Source: Pleurocapsa sp. PCC 7319
Lineage (GTDB): Bacteria > Cyanobacteriota > Cyanobacteriia > Cyanobacteriales > Xenococcaceae
DNA: 64,000 nucleotides
Assembly: GCF_000332195.1 (NCBI RefSeq)
Contig: NZ_KB235919.1
Span: 211,038 to 275,037, forward strand
Direction: 5' to 3'
Made by a program: the position numbers and the translations under genes. This document shows, in pieces, positions 46,608 to 55,387 of this stretch; the first letter of the stretch is position 1; every line of letters starts with the position of its first letter. Below the pieces are notes generated by a model. It saw only the letters and a program-made list of their open reading frames with translations. It was not told the DNA's origin and ran no database searches.

Positions 46608-47043
46608 ACTAACTTTACTCGAGTAGTGTTTTTGGAAAAAAGCGATCGCCCCCGAGCTAGAGGAAATTGTTAAGAGCGATCGCGCTTAGTTACCTACAAA
46701 TATTTCTTTGTAAGCTGCTCTTTATAGCTATCTGGATTAAACATAAAGTCTCTGCAATCTTGTAATATTACTTAACAAAACATGAATTCGGAATTCGGAG
46801 TTAGGAGTTATAAATTTTTCATAAAAAAAGCTGAAATTAAGAAAATTCAAAGAAAGTGATCCGAAGGATACGCGGAGCTTAATCGCCTTTTATTGTAAGT
46901 ACTACGTAGGAATACCTGGTCGTGAGTCTAGGGAAGCCTGCGCTATACTGCTTGCAGTTAGCGTCGGGAGAATGTAACTTTAAAAGACTATAATTCTGAA
47001 CTCTGAACTCCGAACTCCGAACTCCGAACTCCGAATTCCTAAC
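46608..47043. other. Intergenic region with two STRR arrays
   Basis: TTCGGAA/TTCGGAG heptamers at about 46783-46813 and complementary AACTCCG heptamers at 46989-47043, which run up to the stop of the 47044 gene; HIP1 sites near 46640-46685. No gene. Confidence 0.55.
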
Positions 47044-48579
47044 TCACGTTGTGGAGTCTAGCTTTGTTTGCCAATCAGCTTCAGAAGTATCGATCTTAAT
47101 TACATAAGCTTGTTCTGCTGGGGTAAAAGATTCCGTATTAGCCTGTTGTTGGGCAATTAAATCAGCCGTGGCATCTGAGATATCATCTTGACGTGTATTT
47201 ATGCGATCGCGCAATACTGATTCTGGTGCAGTACAGTGAATAATCTTGAGGGGAATGTGGTATAAGTTTGCTTGGGAAATTGCTGGGTGGCGCAAAGCGA
47301 GGCGATCGTATTTGGCATCCAGAATTACTGTATATCCCTCTCTGGCTAAGGTTATGCCTAAATTTAACAGGCGATCGTAGGTTTTTTGAGTCATTTCTGC
47401 AGTATAGATGCTATCTTCTCCCGACTCATCTAAAGATATTCCGGCTAAATGTTTACGAACTGCATCAGAGCGAATTTGAATTGCACCTTTGGTTCTGGCA
47501 ATATTTTTGGCAACAGTACTTTTACCCGAACCTGATAACCCTGACATTAAAATTAGGCTACCCGATTTATCTTGGGTATATTGATAAGCTTGTCGATAAT
47601 AGGAACTGGCAGTTATTTTGGCTTGCTGTCGCTCAGTTTCACTAACTTCAGTCTCGTCGAGCAAAAAAGAGTTCACTTTAGCTCTAACGTAAGCCTGTCT
47701 ACTTAAATATAAAGGTAATAAAAGTAATCCCGTCCAATCACCAGTATATTCCAAATAGCTATTAAGAAAGATATTAGCAAAATTGGGTTGATTCCGGGCT
47801 TCTAAATCCATGACAGTAAATGCTATGTCGTAGATCGTATCTACATATCGAAAGGATTCATTAAATTCAATCCGATCAAATAGCTGAATTTTATCTCGCC
47901 ATAGACAGATATTCTTGAGGTGTAAATCGCCATGACATTCTTTGATTTTCTGTTGTTCTATTCTGATTTTAAATAAATTGGCTCGCTCAATAAAAAATGA
48001 ATCAGTATAAGCTTTGGTAGCTTCAAATTGTTCTTTTGTTTGAACTATACCGATATACTTTTTAGTTTGTTGATAGTTTTCATCAAAAGCAGTTCTAATT
48101 TTAGCCGTTGTTCCAAAACTGCTGATGTAGTTATTAGTTTCAGCAGTTTGATGAAACTGAGCTACAATTTTACCCAGATCAGTAAAGCGATCGCTGGTTA
48201 ATTTATTTGCTGCTAAAAGATTAACAAAAAGGTTTTCTTGAGGAAACTGATGCATCTTAAGTGCATACTCGATAATGTTGTCTGAGTTATTGAGTATAAA
48301 TTGCTTGTTATGCTCGCTAATAGGAACAACTTCTAAATATAACTCTGGAGCTATTTTTTTATTGAGTCTTAGCTCTGCTTCTAAAAAATATTTTCTTTTT
48401 GTTAATGTAGAATAATCGAGAAAACCAAAATTAACATTTTTCTTAACTTTATAGGCATATTTCCCTATTAGAAAAAGATAGGAAGCATGAGTTTGGATCA
48501 TTTTTACCTTTTTCGCAATAGTATGAGGATAAAAACTTGCCTGTTGCATTTGAAATACTAAACTAGAAATATTAGTCAT
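47044..48579 (-). CDS. Aminoglycoside-phosphotransferase-like/P-loop kinase fusion
   Basis: 511 aa. Residues ~1-330 form an APH-like kinase fold with KECHGDLHLKNICLW (catalytic Asp/Asn loop) and IQLFDRIEFNESFRYVDTIYD (DFG-like). Residues ~340-511 are a small P-loop kinase with LILMSGLSGSGKSTVAKNIA and GYTVILDAKYDRLALR. This bifunctional arrangement (COG2187 plus COG0645) is widespread in cyanobacteria and proteobacteria. Substrate unknown. Not evidence of antibiotic resistance. Confidence 0.88.
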   Translation of the reverse strand: MTNISSLVFQMQQASFYPHTIAKKVKMIQTHASYLFLIGKYAYKVKKNVNFGFLDYSTLTKRKYFLEAELRLNKKIAPELYLEVVPISEHNKQFILNNSDNIIEYALKMHQFPQENLFVNLLAANKLTSDRFTDLGKIVAQFHQTAETNNYISSFGTTAKIRTAFDENYQQTKKYIGIVQTKEQFEATKAYTDSFFIERANLFKIRIEQQKIKECHGDLHLKNICLWRDKIQLFDRIEFNESFRYVDTIYDIAFTVMDLEARNQPNFANIFLNSYLEYTGDWTGLLLLPLYLSRQAYVRAKVNSFLLDETEVSETERQQAKITASSYYRQAYQYTQDKSGSLILMSGLSGSGKSTVAKNIARTKGAIQIRSDAVRKHLAGISLDESGEDSIYTAEMTQKTYDRLLNLGITLAREGYTVILDAKYDRLALRHPAISQANLYHIPLKIIHCTAPESVLRDRINTRQDDISDATADLIAQQQANTESFTPAEQAYVIKIDTSEADWQTKLDSTT

Positions 48580-48684
48580 ATTAACTTTCTAAGTTCAATT
48601 TCTGACTTCGGTGAGTCATTATCCATTACTTCGTTTATTTACTGTGCTTTTCACATGGGTAGACCACACCTAAAATTTAGGAAA

Positions 48685-49131
48685 TCAGTATATGTTGATT
48701 ACAGTTCGATACATTTCTCCTAAATGAGCAATGACATCTATCAAAGTTAAACGATAATCACTGAGATGATCGGTGTGTAGCCCTTCAAATTTGAGTTGAT
48801 GCTCTAAATTATCAATTAATTCCATATGAATTTCTACCACCTTATTCATGGGTAAATTGATAAAAAAAGCTTCTTCAACAAATCGATCAATTAGTGTGTT
48901 GATGCTATCTTCTGAGGAAAAGTAATTAAAAAGAATTTGAGAGTATATTACTTTAAGTTTCTCAAGTAATTTCTTTTGTTCAAAATTGGAAAGACGATTG
49001 AAAAAATACTGTGAATCTCTTTGAGAATAAATACCTGAATACCCTAATCGTTCTTGTAGCTTGGAATTGAGACGATTTTGCTGGGAATTTTGTCCATTCA
49101 TCTGACAACTTTTGATTATAGCTTCAGGCAT
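48685..49131 (-). CDS. KaiA C-terminal domain protein (short KaiA)
   Basis: 148 aa. Residues ~40-146 match the four-helix dimerisation/KaiC-binding domain of KaiA: FEQKKLLEKLKVIYSQILFN, VEIHMELIDNLEHQLKFEG, SDYRLTLIDVIAHLGEMYR. The pseudo-receiver domain of long KaiA is absent, as in the short Nostoc-type forms. KaiA stimulates KaiC autophosphorylation in the circadian clock. kaiB and kaiC are not adjacent, so this is either a relocated kaiA or a paralogue. Confidence 0.85.
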   Translation of the reverse strand: MPEAIIKSCQMNGQNSQQNRLNSKLQERLGYSGIYSQRDSQYFFNRLSNFEQKKLLEKLKVIYSQILFNYFSSEDSINTLIDRFVEEAFFINLPMNKVVEIHMELIDNLEHQLKFEGLHTDHLSDYRLTLIDVIAHLGEMYRTVINIY

Positions 49132-49197
49132 TACATCATCATCTTCTAATTTAAGAGAGTTGCACAGTTTTGCGGTTTAAGAATTGTTGACTATTAT

Positions 49198-49386
49198 TTA
49201 GACTGACACTGGTTGATTTAGCCTTGAAAAGCGAATTGATCCATGTCGTTGATATTTTTTGGCTTTAGTATGCTTTAAATCTGGCATTTCTTGCCAACAG
49301 TTGCGACAAAACCAATATTCTCGATTGTGATCTAGATAGTGAAGCATTGGACTAGAGCAACATGGACAGACAGTTGAAACATTCAT
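49198..49386 (-). CDS. Small zinc-ribbon protein (62 aa)
   Basis: Two CxxC-type knuckles, CPCCSSPMLHYLDHNREYW and FCRNCWQEMPDL, followed by a basic tail. Probably binds one zinc ion. Unrecognised beyond a cyanobacterial zinc ribbon. It is 66 bp upstream of the KaiA-like gene on the same strand and might be cotranscribed with it. Confidence 0.65.
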   Translation of the reverse strand: MNVSTVCPCCSSPMLHYLDHNREYWFCRNCWQEMPDLKHTKAKKYQRHGSIRFSRLNQPVSV

Positions 49387-49698
49387 GATTATTTAAACCA
49401 AATTGTGTGAGATTACTAAGTGTTAGGCAGATTAGATTTTTGACAATGAATTTAAGTGTAAGTTTTGATAGAGAATAATGCGCTCAATACCCAGCTTGGC
49501 TGCTTGGGAGGTACACATTTCTATATTGTTTTTTAGGTATTACTTCAAACCAAATTTTTAATTGATGATATAAGCTTTTCCTCTCTTTTATCTGATCCTG
49601 TTCTTAATCATAGTTTTGAAATTTGAAGAAGCTGTGAAGAACTTAGAAGAATATTAAAAGAATTTTTATTAATTGATAAAAACACAAATAATATTCCA
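49387..49698. other. Intergenic region, no gene seen
   Basis: A+T-rich, no ORF or repeat recognised. It precedes a truncated acetyltransferase and may contain decayed coding sequence. Confidence 0.35.
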
Positions 49699-49890
49699 AT
49701 GTGGTTAGAGACACAATGTCTTATATTACGGGAATTTCAGCTAGAAGATTTATCTCAATTTGCACCAATACTTGCAAATCCACAAGTCATGAAGTTTTCT
49801 CCCACTGGTATTCTCTCCGTCGAGCAAACGCAAATAAAAGTAAACAGTTTTATAGCTTCATACAATAACATCACCCTAGATCTTAATTAA
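49699..49890 (+). pseudogene. Truncated GNAT acetyltransferase
   Basis: 63 codons starting MWLETQCLILREFQLEDL and continuing ANPQVMKFSPTGILSVEQT match the N-terminus of RimJ/RimL-type N-acetyltransferases (usually ~170-180 aa). The acetyl-CoA-binding part is missing and the frame ends next to the stop of the convergent hydrolase gene, so it is a remnant. Confidence 0.6.
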
Positions 49891-49891
49891 T

Positions 49892-51706
49892 TTAATTTGA
49901 ATTGTTATTCTGTTGATAATATTTATCTTCATAAGAGCGATCGTAAATATATCCTAAATTCTTCTCAGTGCCCAAAGTTTGACGCACTACGTTCATGGTT
50001 CTGGCTAAAAGATAATTGGACTCTTTGGTGATGGCAACAGGAGCATAATTTAAGCCTAGCTTAATCACATCATTAATTAGACTGACAATTCCTTGTAACA
50101 GGTTTTTATTTTCCGAGAAGAGACGCATTTCATAATCAACAAATATGGGCTGCCAACTGATGTCATCGTCGTCATAAAATCCCTGATAACGTTCTATTAA
50201 GATTGGTAGATGATCGCGATGTTCTTCGATGTTGGCAATTGCCTCTTCTGGGTTTTCAGGAGCAAAATATTTTCGGACTACTTTCTGAGCAAACTTAGTC
50301 ATGGAATCCTGTCGGGAAAAAGTCGAGAAGTATAGATTAGAGCTAGATTTGTCTGAAGCATATCCCGAACCTAAATAAAGAGTTGCCTGTCCCCCAACAT
50401 AACTATCAATCCATCCTCCCGCTACACCCATTCGAGCATTGAGTAGCTTATCTTCTTCCAGCAACGGTTGAGACAAAGGACGAGTACTTGATAATAACTG
50501 AAACTGAGGTTGAGAGTACCAATTTTTTTCCGCTAGCGGTTGATAAAAATGACTAACTCCTGTTGCCAGATCTGTAGTAGCTTCTTCCAGCAAAGGTGAT
50601 AGACGGTAAACCCCTGGAGGCATCATTTCTGGTTCTTTGACTCCGTGTCGAATCATGGTGTAATAATCAGACACAACACAGATGACATATTGCCCAACGT
50701 AGGAGTCGTTCTGTTGCACTTGTGCTTGATAAAAAGGCGATTCAATAATTTTTTCAGCTGTTGCTTCGTTAACGAAGACAAAGGGGACTAAAGTTGCTGC
50801 TGTTGGAGGTTGCGATCGCATTTCCTTATAATCAACCGTTGATTCGGTAAAGGCTAATTCAGCATAAGTTAGGGCTAAAATTCCATCAGCAGGTTTTTGT
50901 GCCAAAGCTTGACGTACTGGATGAGTAGGGTTATCGCGAAAATCATCACGATCTTTTTCTCTTTGCTCTCTTTTATAGTTAGCATCTTGATAAAGTTCAT
51001 CAAGAATCTCCTGAGATTGTTGCCAGATACCATGGGTAACCTGGCGGTATTGGTCACGAATTTCTTTATCTTCCACTGCGGAGGCTAATTCATCTAGGGT
51101 TTGATAGGTTACAAACTGATCTAGTTGTTCAACTTGATTAACATCCCCCTGAGAAATATGCTGCGCCAACATAACTCTAGTACCAAAGTCTAGCATCACT
51201 CTTGCCAGACTAAATTGGGATTTCCACCAAGGAAGATCTGGTTCGGAATCCCCATCGAGAGTCGTGTAAAAATTAGATACTTCAGGACGAAAGTCCGCAG
51301 CCAATGCCATATACAACAGAGAATTAACTAAAATTTCTGCTTCTTCTTTAGTAATATTTTGAGGATTAAAATCTGCCCGATTAAATAATTGTTTATTTTG
51401 CAACAAAGAACCGTAGGTAGCCACAAAAGCACTGCCAGAACTGGCACCTGAAACACAGGCAACATTGAATCTCGCATTTGCAGGAGCTTTATCGGTTGCA
51501 TCTCTAATTATTTCTGCTGCCCAAGTTAGGGTAGATGCCCAATTATAGCCATTGCCCGAAGCCGAAAGACAAACAATATTTTCGGCTATTTCGGTATTGT
51601 GGTTAATTTTAGTTTCTTTCGCCTCTACCAGTTGACTAGATAAATTAATCGCGACCACGCTAGCGAGCCAAAGAATTTTTATCGAGGCTTTCTGTAATAT
51701 TTTCAA
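49892..51706 (-). CDS. Secreted patatin-like serine hydrolase (putative)
   Basis: 604 aa with a signal peptide (IKILWLASVVAINLSSQLVEA). CLSASGNGYNWA (glycine-rich oxyanion-type segment) and VACVSGASSGSAFVATYG (GxSxG nucleophile elbow) occur in the order and spacing of patatin-like phospholipases. A candidate catalytic Asp is in GGWIDSYVGG near residue 430. Substrate unknown, perhaps a lipid. The divergent gene at 51813 is also an exported hydrolase. Assignment rests on motif pattern only. Confidence 0.55.
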   Translation of the reverse strand: MKILQKASIKILWLASVVAINLSSQLVEAKETKINHNTEIAENIVCLSASGNGYNWASTLTWAAEIIRDATDKAPANARFNVACVSGASSGSAFVATYGSLLQNKQLFNRADFNPQNITKEEAEILVNSLLYMALAADFRPEVSNFYTTLDGDSEPDLPWWKSQFSLARVMLDFGTRVMLAQHISQGDVNQVEQLDQFVTYQTLDELASAVEDKEIRDQYRQVTHGIWQQSQEILDELYQDANYKREQREKDRDDFRDNPTHPVRQALAQKPADGILALTYAELAFTESTVDYKEMRSQPPTAATLVPFVFVNEATAEKIIESPFYQAQVQQNDSYVGQYVICVVSDYYTMIRHGVKEPEMMPPGVYRLSPLLEEATTDLATGVSHFYQPLAEKNWYSQPQFQLLSSTRPLSQPLLEEDKLLNARMGVAGGWIDSYVGGQATLYLGSGYASDKSSSNLYFSTFSRQDSMTKFAQKVVRKYFAPENPEEAIANIEEHRDHLPILIERYQGFYDDDDISWQPIFVDYEMRLFSENKNLLQGIVSLINDVIKLGLNYAPVAITKESNYLLARTMNVVRQTLGTEKNLGYIYDRSYEDKYYQQNNNSN

Positions 51707-51812
51707 GACTTATTCTTTATAGTTTAATGACAAAAAAATTGTAATATTTAATCTAATTAAATAAATCTTTTACTGTAATCGCCTGCTCTTAATTGCCTAA
51801 AAACTATTAAAA

Positions 51813-53168
51813 GTGATTTTAAAACGTCTGTACTTTATCTTGTTTATGAGTGTTTGCTTGCTGCTAATAGCTGTAAACTCATCATTTAAAGCGATCGCCA
51901 ATAATCCTCAAGCTCAAAGCGAAGAAATGACCTGGACTGCTGAGAACTCAGACCCTAGAACACTGGAATGGATGGTCGGTTCACCCCCACCACCTGATAA
52001 AATAATTCGCTTTGACGATAACAGTTTTGCCAAGTTTCCTCAGTGGCGTTGGACGGTATGCAACTTTCAGCAGTTGATGCCCACAAAGCCAGTTAGTCGT
52101 GAATTGTCAGCAGTTACGCAGTTGAAAAGCAAGGAAGTATCAGGGATTGACGATGTAACCTTTATTCCGTTAGGTGCTGAAGAACCTATGACCTGGAAAG
52201 AGTCTTTGGCAGCCAATTTCACGGATGGTATTTTGGTGATGCATCACGGCAAGGTTGTTTACGAAACCTATGCTGGTTGCCTAGATCCCACCAAACGTCA
52301 TGGAGCGATGTCCATGACCAAATCCTTTATTGGATTGCTAGGAGAGATGTTAATAGCTGAGGGTCAACTTGACGAAAGCAAGTTTGTCCGAGATTACATT
52401 CCCGAACTGACAGAAAGTGCCTTTGGTGATGCTACGGTGCGACAGGTTTTGGATATGACAACAAGTTTGGATTATAGCGAGGACTATTCCGATCCCAACG
52501 CTGGAGTCTGGCAACACGCAGCAGCAGGTAATCCCCTACCAAAGCCCGCAGACTATACTGGTCCTAGAACCTATTTTGAATTTTTACAAACGGTTCAGAA
52601 ACAAGGAGAACATGGAGACAGCTTTGCTTACAAAACTATTAACACTGATGTTTTGGGTTGGTTAATTAGTAGGGTTACAGGTAAACCTGTCACTGAAGTA
52701 CTGTCGGAAAAAATATGGGGCAAAATAGGAGCCGATCTGGATGCTTATATGTCGGTGGATTCTATTGGCACGCCATTTGCTGGGGGTGGTCTGAGTGCTG
52801 GTCTGCGGGATATGGCTCGCTTTGGTCAAATGATTCTGAATGAAGGGATGGTAGATGATGAAAGGGTTTTACCTGTATCAGTGATTGAAAGTATTCAGGG
52901 CGGAGGCGATCGCAATTCCTTTAAAGACGCAGGTTACTCTGCACTTGAGAATTGGAGCTATCGCAGTATGTGGTGGATTACCCACAACGATCGCGGTGCA
53001 TTCATGGCTAGAGGCGTACACGGTCAAGCCCTCTACATCGATCCTGGGGCAGATATGACGATCGTTCGCTTTGCTTCCCATCCTGAAGCAAAAAATGCTG
53101 TCATCGATCCGACATCTTTGCCAGCATACGAGGCTTTGGCTAATTATTTAATGCAGGTCGATCCTTAG
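51813..53168 (+). CDS. Exported serine hydrolase, beta-lactamase class C fold (NylB-like)
   Basis: 451 aa from GTG at 51813 with a signal peptide (LYFILFMSVCLLLIAVNSS). S-x-x-K in GAMSMTKSFIGLLGEML, the Tyr-containing motif in FAYKTINTDVLGWLISRVTG and HGQALYIDPGADMTIVRFAS are as in 6-aminohexanoate-dimer-hydrolase-like and esterase members of the class C fold. Periplasmic or secreted. Not a recognisable antibiotic-resistance enzyme. Confidence 0.82.
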   Translation: MILKRLYFILFMSVCLLLIAVNSSFKAIANNPQAQSEEMTWTAENSDPRTLEWMVGSPPPPDKIIRFDDNSFAKFPQWRWTVCNFQQLMPTKPVSRELSAVTQLKSKEVSGIDDVTFIPLGAEEPMTWKESLAANFTDGILVMHHGKVVYETYAGCLDPTKRHGAMSMTKSFIGLLGEMLIAEGQLDESKFVRDYIPELTESAFGDATVRQVLDMTTSLDYSEDYSDPNAGVWQHAAAGNPLPKPADYTGPRTYFEFLQTVQKQGEHGDSFAYKTINTDVLGWLISRVTGKPVTEVLSEKIWGKIGADLDAYMSVDSIGTPFAGGGLSAGLRDMARFGQMILNEGMVDDERVLPVSVIESIQGGGDRNSFKDAGYSALENWSYRSMWWITHNDRGAFMARGVHGQALYIDPGADMTIVRFASHPEAKNAVIDPTSLPAYEALANYLMQVDP

Positions 53169-53313
53169 TCGATCCTTACAAGATTTTTCTCCCATTTTTT
53201 CCACAAATTTAATTTTTGGACAAGTCTACTGATTAATTGGCAATCCCGTAACGATGAAGCTTTTAGTGCGTAACATCAGTTATTTAAGTAACTTACACGA
53301 ACATAATTTAGCA

Positions 53314-53949
53314 TCACTTGCCTTTCTGAACAGCTTTCAGTAACGTTGTTAACATTAAGTAAGAAGAAGTTGCGCCAGGGTCTTGATGTCCGACACTTCT
53401 TTCTCCTAAATAGCTAGCTCGTCCTTTTCTGGCAATTAAAGGAATCGTTTTTTTCATTCCTTCTTCAGCAGCATTAACTGCTTTTTGCAAGCCTTCAACC
53501 ACAGAATTATTATCAGCCAGACTTTGTTGGAAAGCATCGACAGCAGGAGATAAAGCATCGATCATTGTCTTATCTTCCAACTGAGCTTTTCCTCGGTAAA
53601 TAACTCCTTCTAAACCTGCTTGTAATAACTTGACTAATTCCTCTGGTGTTAACTCCTCTTTTTGGGCAGCAACAGCACTAGCTTTGAGAAAAAATGTCCC
53701 ATACAGTGGACCACTTGCTCCCCCAACGGTAGAGATTAAAGTCATACTTACAGTTTTCAAAATGGTACCAATATCTTGATCGATAACCGTAGGTAACTTT
53801 TCGCTTACTTTTTGAAAACCTCGATTCATATTAATCCCATGATCTGCATCGCCAATAGCTGCATCTAATTCCGTCAAATAGTCTTTTTTTTCGGCAATAA
53901 CAGCAGTAAAACCATTTATCCAGTCAATAATTTGTTGTTGGCTGACCAT
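53314..53949 (-). CDS. dhaL: Dihydroxyacetone kinase subunit DhaL
   Basis: 211 aa, normal length. Nucleotide-binding signature AIGDADHGINMNRGF, GGASGPLYGTFFLKAS and the late VGHQDPGATSS. DhaL holds the ADP cofactor and passes phosphate to dihydroxyacetone bound on DhaK. It is 9 bp after dhaK. The phosphotransferase subunit DhaM is not in the window. Confidence 0.95.
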   Translation of the reverse strand: MVSQQQIIDWINGFTAVIAEKKDYLTELDAAIGDADHGINMNRGFQKVSEKLPTVIDQDIGTILKTVSMTLISTVGGASGPLYGTFFLKASAVAAQKEELTPEELVKLLQAGLEGVIYRGKAQLEDKTMIDALSPAVDAFQQSLADNNSVVEGLQKAVNAAEEGMKKTIPLIARKGRASYLGERSVGHQDPGATSSYLMLTTLLKAVQKGK

Positions 53950-53958
53950 AATTAGAGA

Positions 53959-55032
53959 TTATATTCCCCAACGAAAAGATATAGTTTTAACAGGAGCATC
54001 CCAGAGTTTAACTAATTCATCATCCATCTTAAGCAACGTAATCGAACATCCTTGCATTTCTAAAGATGTGATATAACTTCCCACTAAGTTACGGACAATT
54101 TTCAAGCCTTTTTTCTCACAAATTTCTGCTAATTTTCGATAGACAATATACAACTCAGGAATCGGAGTTCCTCCCATGCCATTGACAAAAGCCAAGACTG
54201 AATCTCCAGATGCTAAGGTCGGATCGATTAATTCTAAATCTGTCCATTGTTCCTTATCTTCATCCCACTCTCTTAAAATTCTTTTGTAAGCAGAATCTTC
54301 AATAATAGAAAGAGCCATCATTTCGGTAATTTCATTGGCAGTTTTCCAGGGTAATCTTTCTCGACCTGGTTCACCATGAATCCCAATACCAAATTCTATT
54401 TCATTGTCACCTAAATCAAATAGAGGAGTACCTTTTTGGGGAGTAATACAGGAAGTGAGTGCCATTCCGATACTGCGACCATTAAGATTAACTTTACGAG
54501 TAAGTTCGGCAATTTTGGTTAAGTCATATTTAGCTTCCGCTGCCGCCCCGCAAATTTTAGCGGCTAATACAGAAGTTCCCACTCCTCTTCGTCCCTGAGT
54601 GTAAAGACTATCTTTAACAGCAACATCATCATCAATGATAATATTTAGCACTCTAATTCCTTCTGAAATCGCTAGTTCCGCAGCCATTTCATAGTTCATT
54701 ACATCCCCACTGTAGTTATTAACTAGATATAGGACTCCTGAACCAGAATTAACCATTTTTGCTGCTTCTAACATCTGATCTGGTGTCGGTGCAGTAAAAA
54801 CTTCACCAGGACAAGCTGCATCTAGCATTCCATAACCAACACAGCCATTGTATAAAGGTTCATGTCCACTTCCGCTACCAGACACGATCGCGACTTTATC
54901 TTGAATAGGTGCGTCGGCACGATAAATAAAGTTAGGCTCAAAATGAACTTTAATAATGTCAGGATGGGCAACAGCCATACCTGCTAGGTTTTCTTGAACA
55001 ACATCTTCAGGGTTATTAATTAATTTTTTCAT
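53959..55032 (-). CDS. dhaK: Dihydroxyacetone kinase subunit DhaK
   Basis: About 357 aa from the ATG at 55032 (MKKLINNPEDVVQENLAGM, the family start); an ATG at 55053 would add seven residues. SGSGSGHEPLYNGCVGYGM carries the substrate-contacting His, and GIGIHGEPGRERLP the histidine that covalently holds dihydroxyacetone. Together with DhaL it phosphorylates dihydroxyacetone from glycerol metabolism. Confidence 0.95.
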   Translation of the reverse strand: MKKLINNPEDVVQENLAGMAVAHPDIIKVHFEPNFIYRADAPIQDKVAIVSGSGSGHEPLYNGCVGYGMLDAACPGEVFTAPTPDQMLEAAKMVNSGSGVLYLVNNYSGDVMNYEMAAELAISEGIRVLNIIIDDDVAVKDSLYTQGRRGVGTSVLAAKICGAAAEAKYDLTKIAELTRKVNLNGRSIGMALTSCITPQKGTPLFDLGDNEIEFGIGIHGEPGRERLPWKTANEITEMMALSIIEDSAYKRILREWDEDKEQWTDLELIDPTLASGDSVLAFVNGMGGTPIPELYIVYRKLAEICEKKGLKIVRNLVGSYITSLEMQGCSITLLKMDDELVKLWDAPVKTISFRWGI

Positions 55033-55387
55033 TAGATATTCCCCGAGCTTCAAACTGCTTCTAATTGAAGTCTAAAATTAATTTTGCCGCGCAAAACAGT
55101 TGTGTTGCAAAAAGTGACAATAAAGGGCTTCGCCCTAGCTATTAGCTATTAGCTATTAGCTGTTAGCTGTTAGCTCCAATCAAATAGAGTCTTAAACTTT
55201 TCTTACGACAATAGCTTTAACAAGGACAAAGGCTTAAGCTGCATGTACTCTCGCAACGCTTTGTCGCGCTACCTGATTGTGGACACCGCCAAGTCAGTGG
55301 GGTCTTTACCCAATCTACGCTTTTAGTAGTGAATTTAAAGCTAAAAGCTAAAGGCTAAAGGCTAAAAGCTTTTTGATAATTCTATTT
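55033..55387. repeat. Intergenic hairpin, AGCTATT heptamers and dispersed repeat
   Basis: AGGGC-TTC-GCCCT hairpin at 55124-55136 is followed by tandem TAGCTAT/TAGCTGT heptamers to about 55177. A dispersed-repeat block with GCATGTACTC and GTGGACACCGCC lies at ~55226-55310, and AAAGCTAA heptamers at 55336-55373. No gene. Confidence 0.6.

Noticed and set aside
47044-48579. Aminoglycoside-resistance gene
   Set aside because: The kinase-plus-P-loop fusion belongs to a widespread chromosomal family with unknown substrate, not to known resistance enzymes.
51813-53168. Beta-lactamase resistance gene
   Set aside because: Motifs fit NylB-like/esterase members of the class C fold; the SMTK and YKT-type motifs do not match true AmpC.
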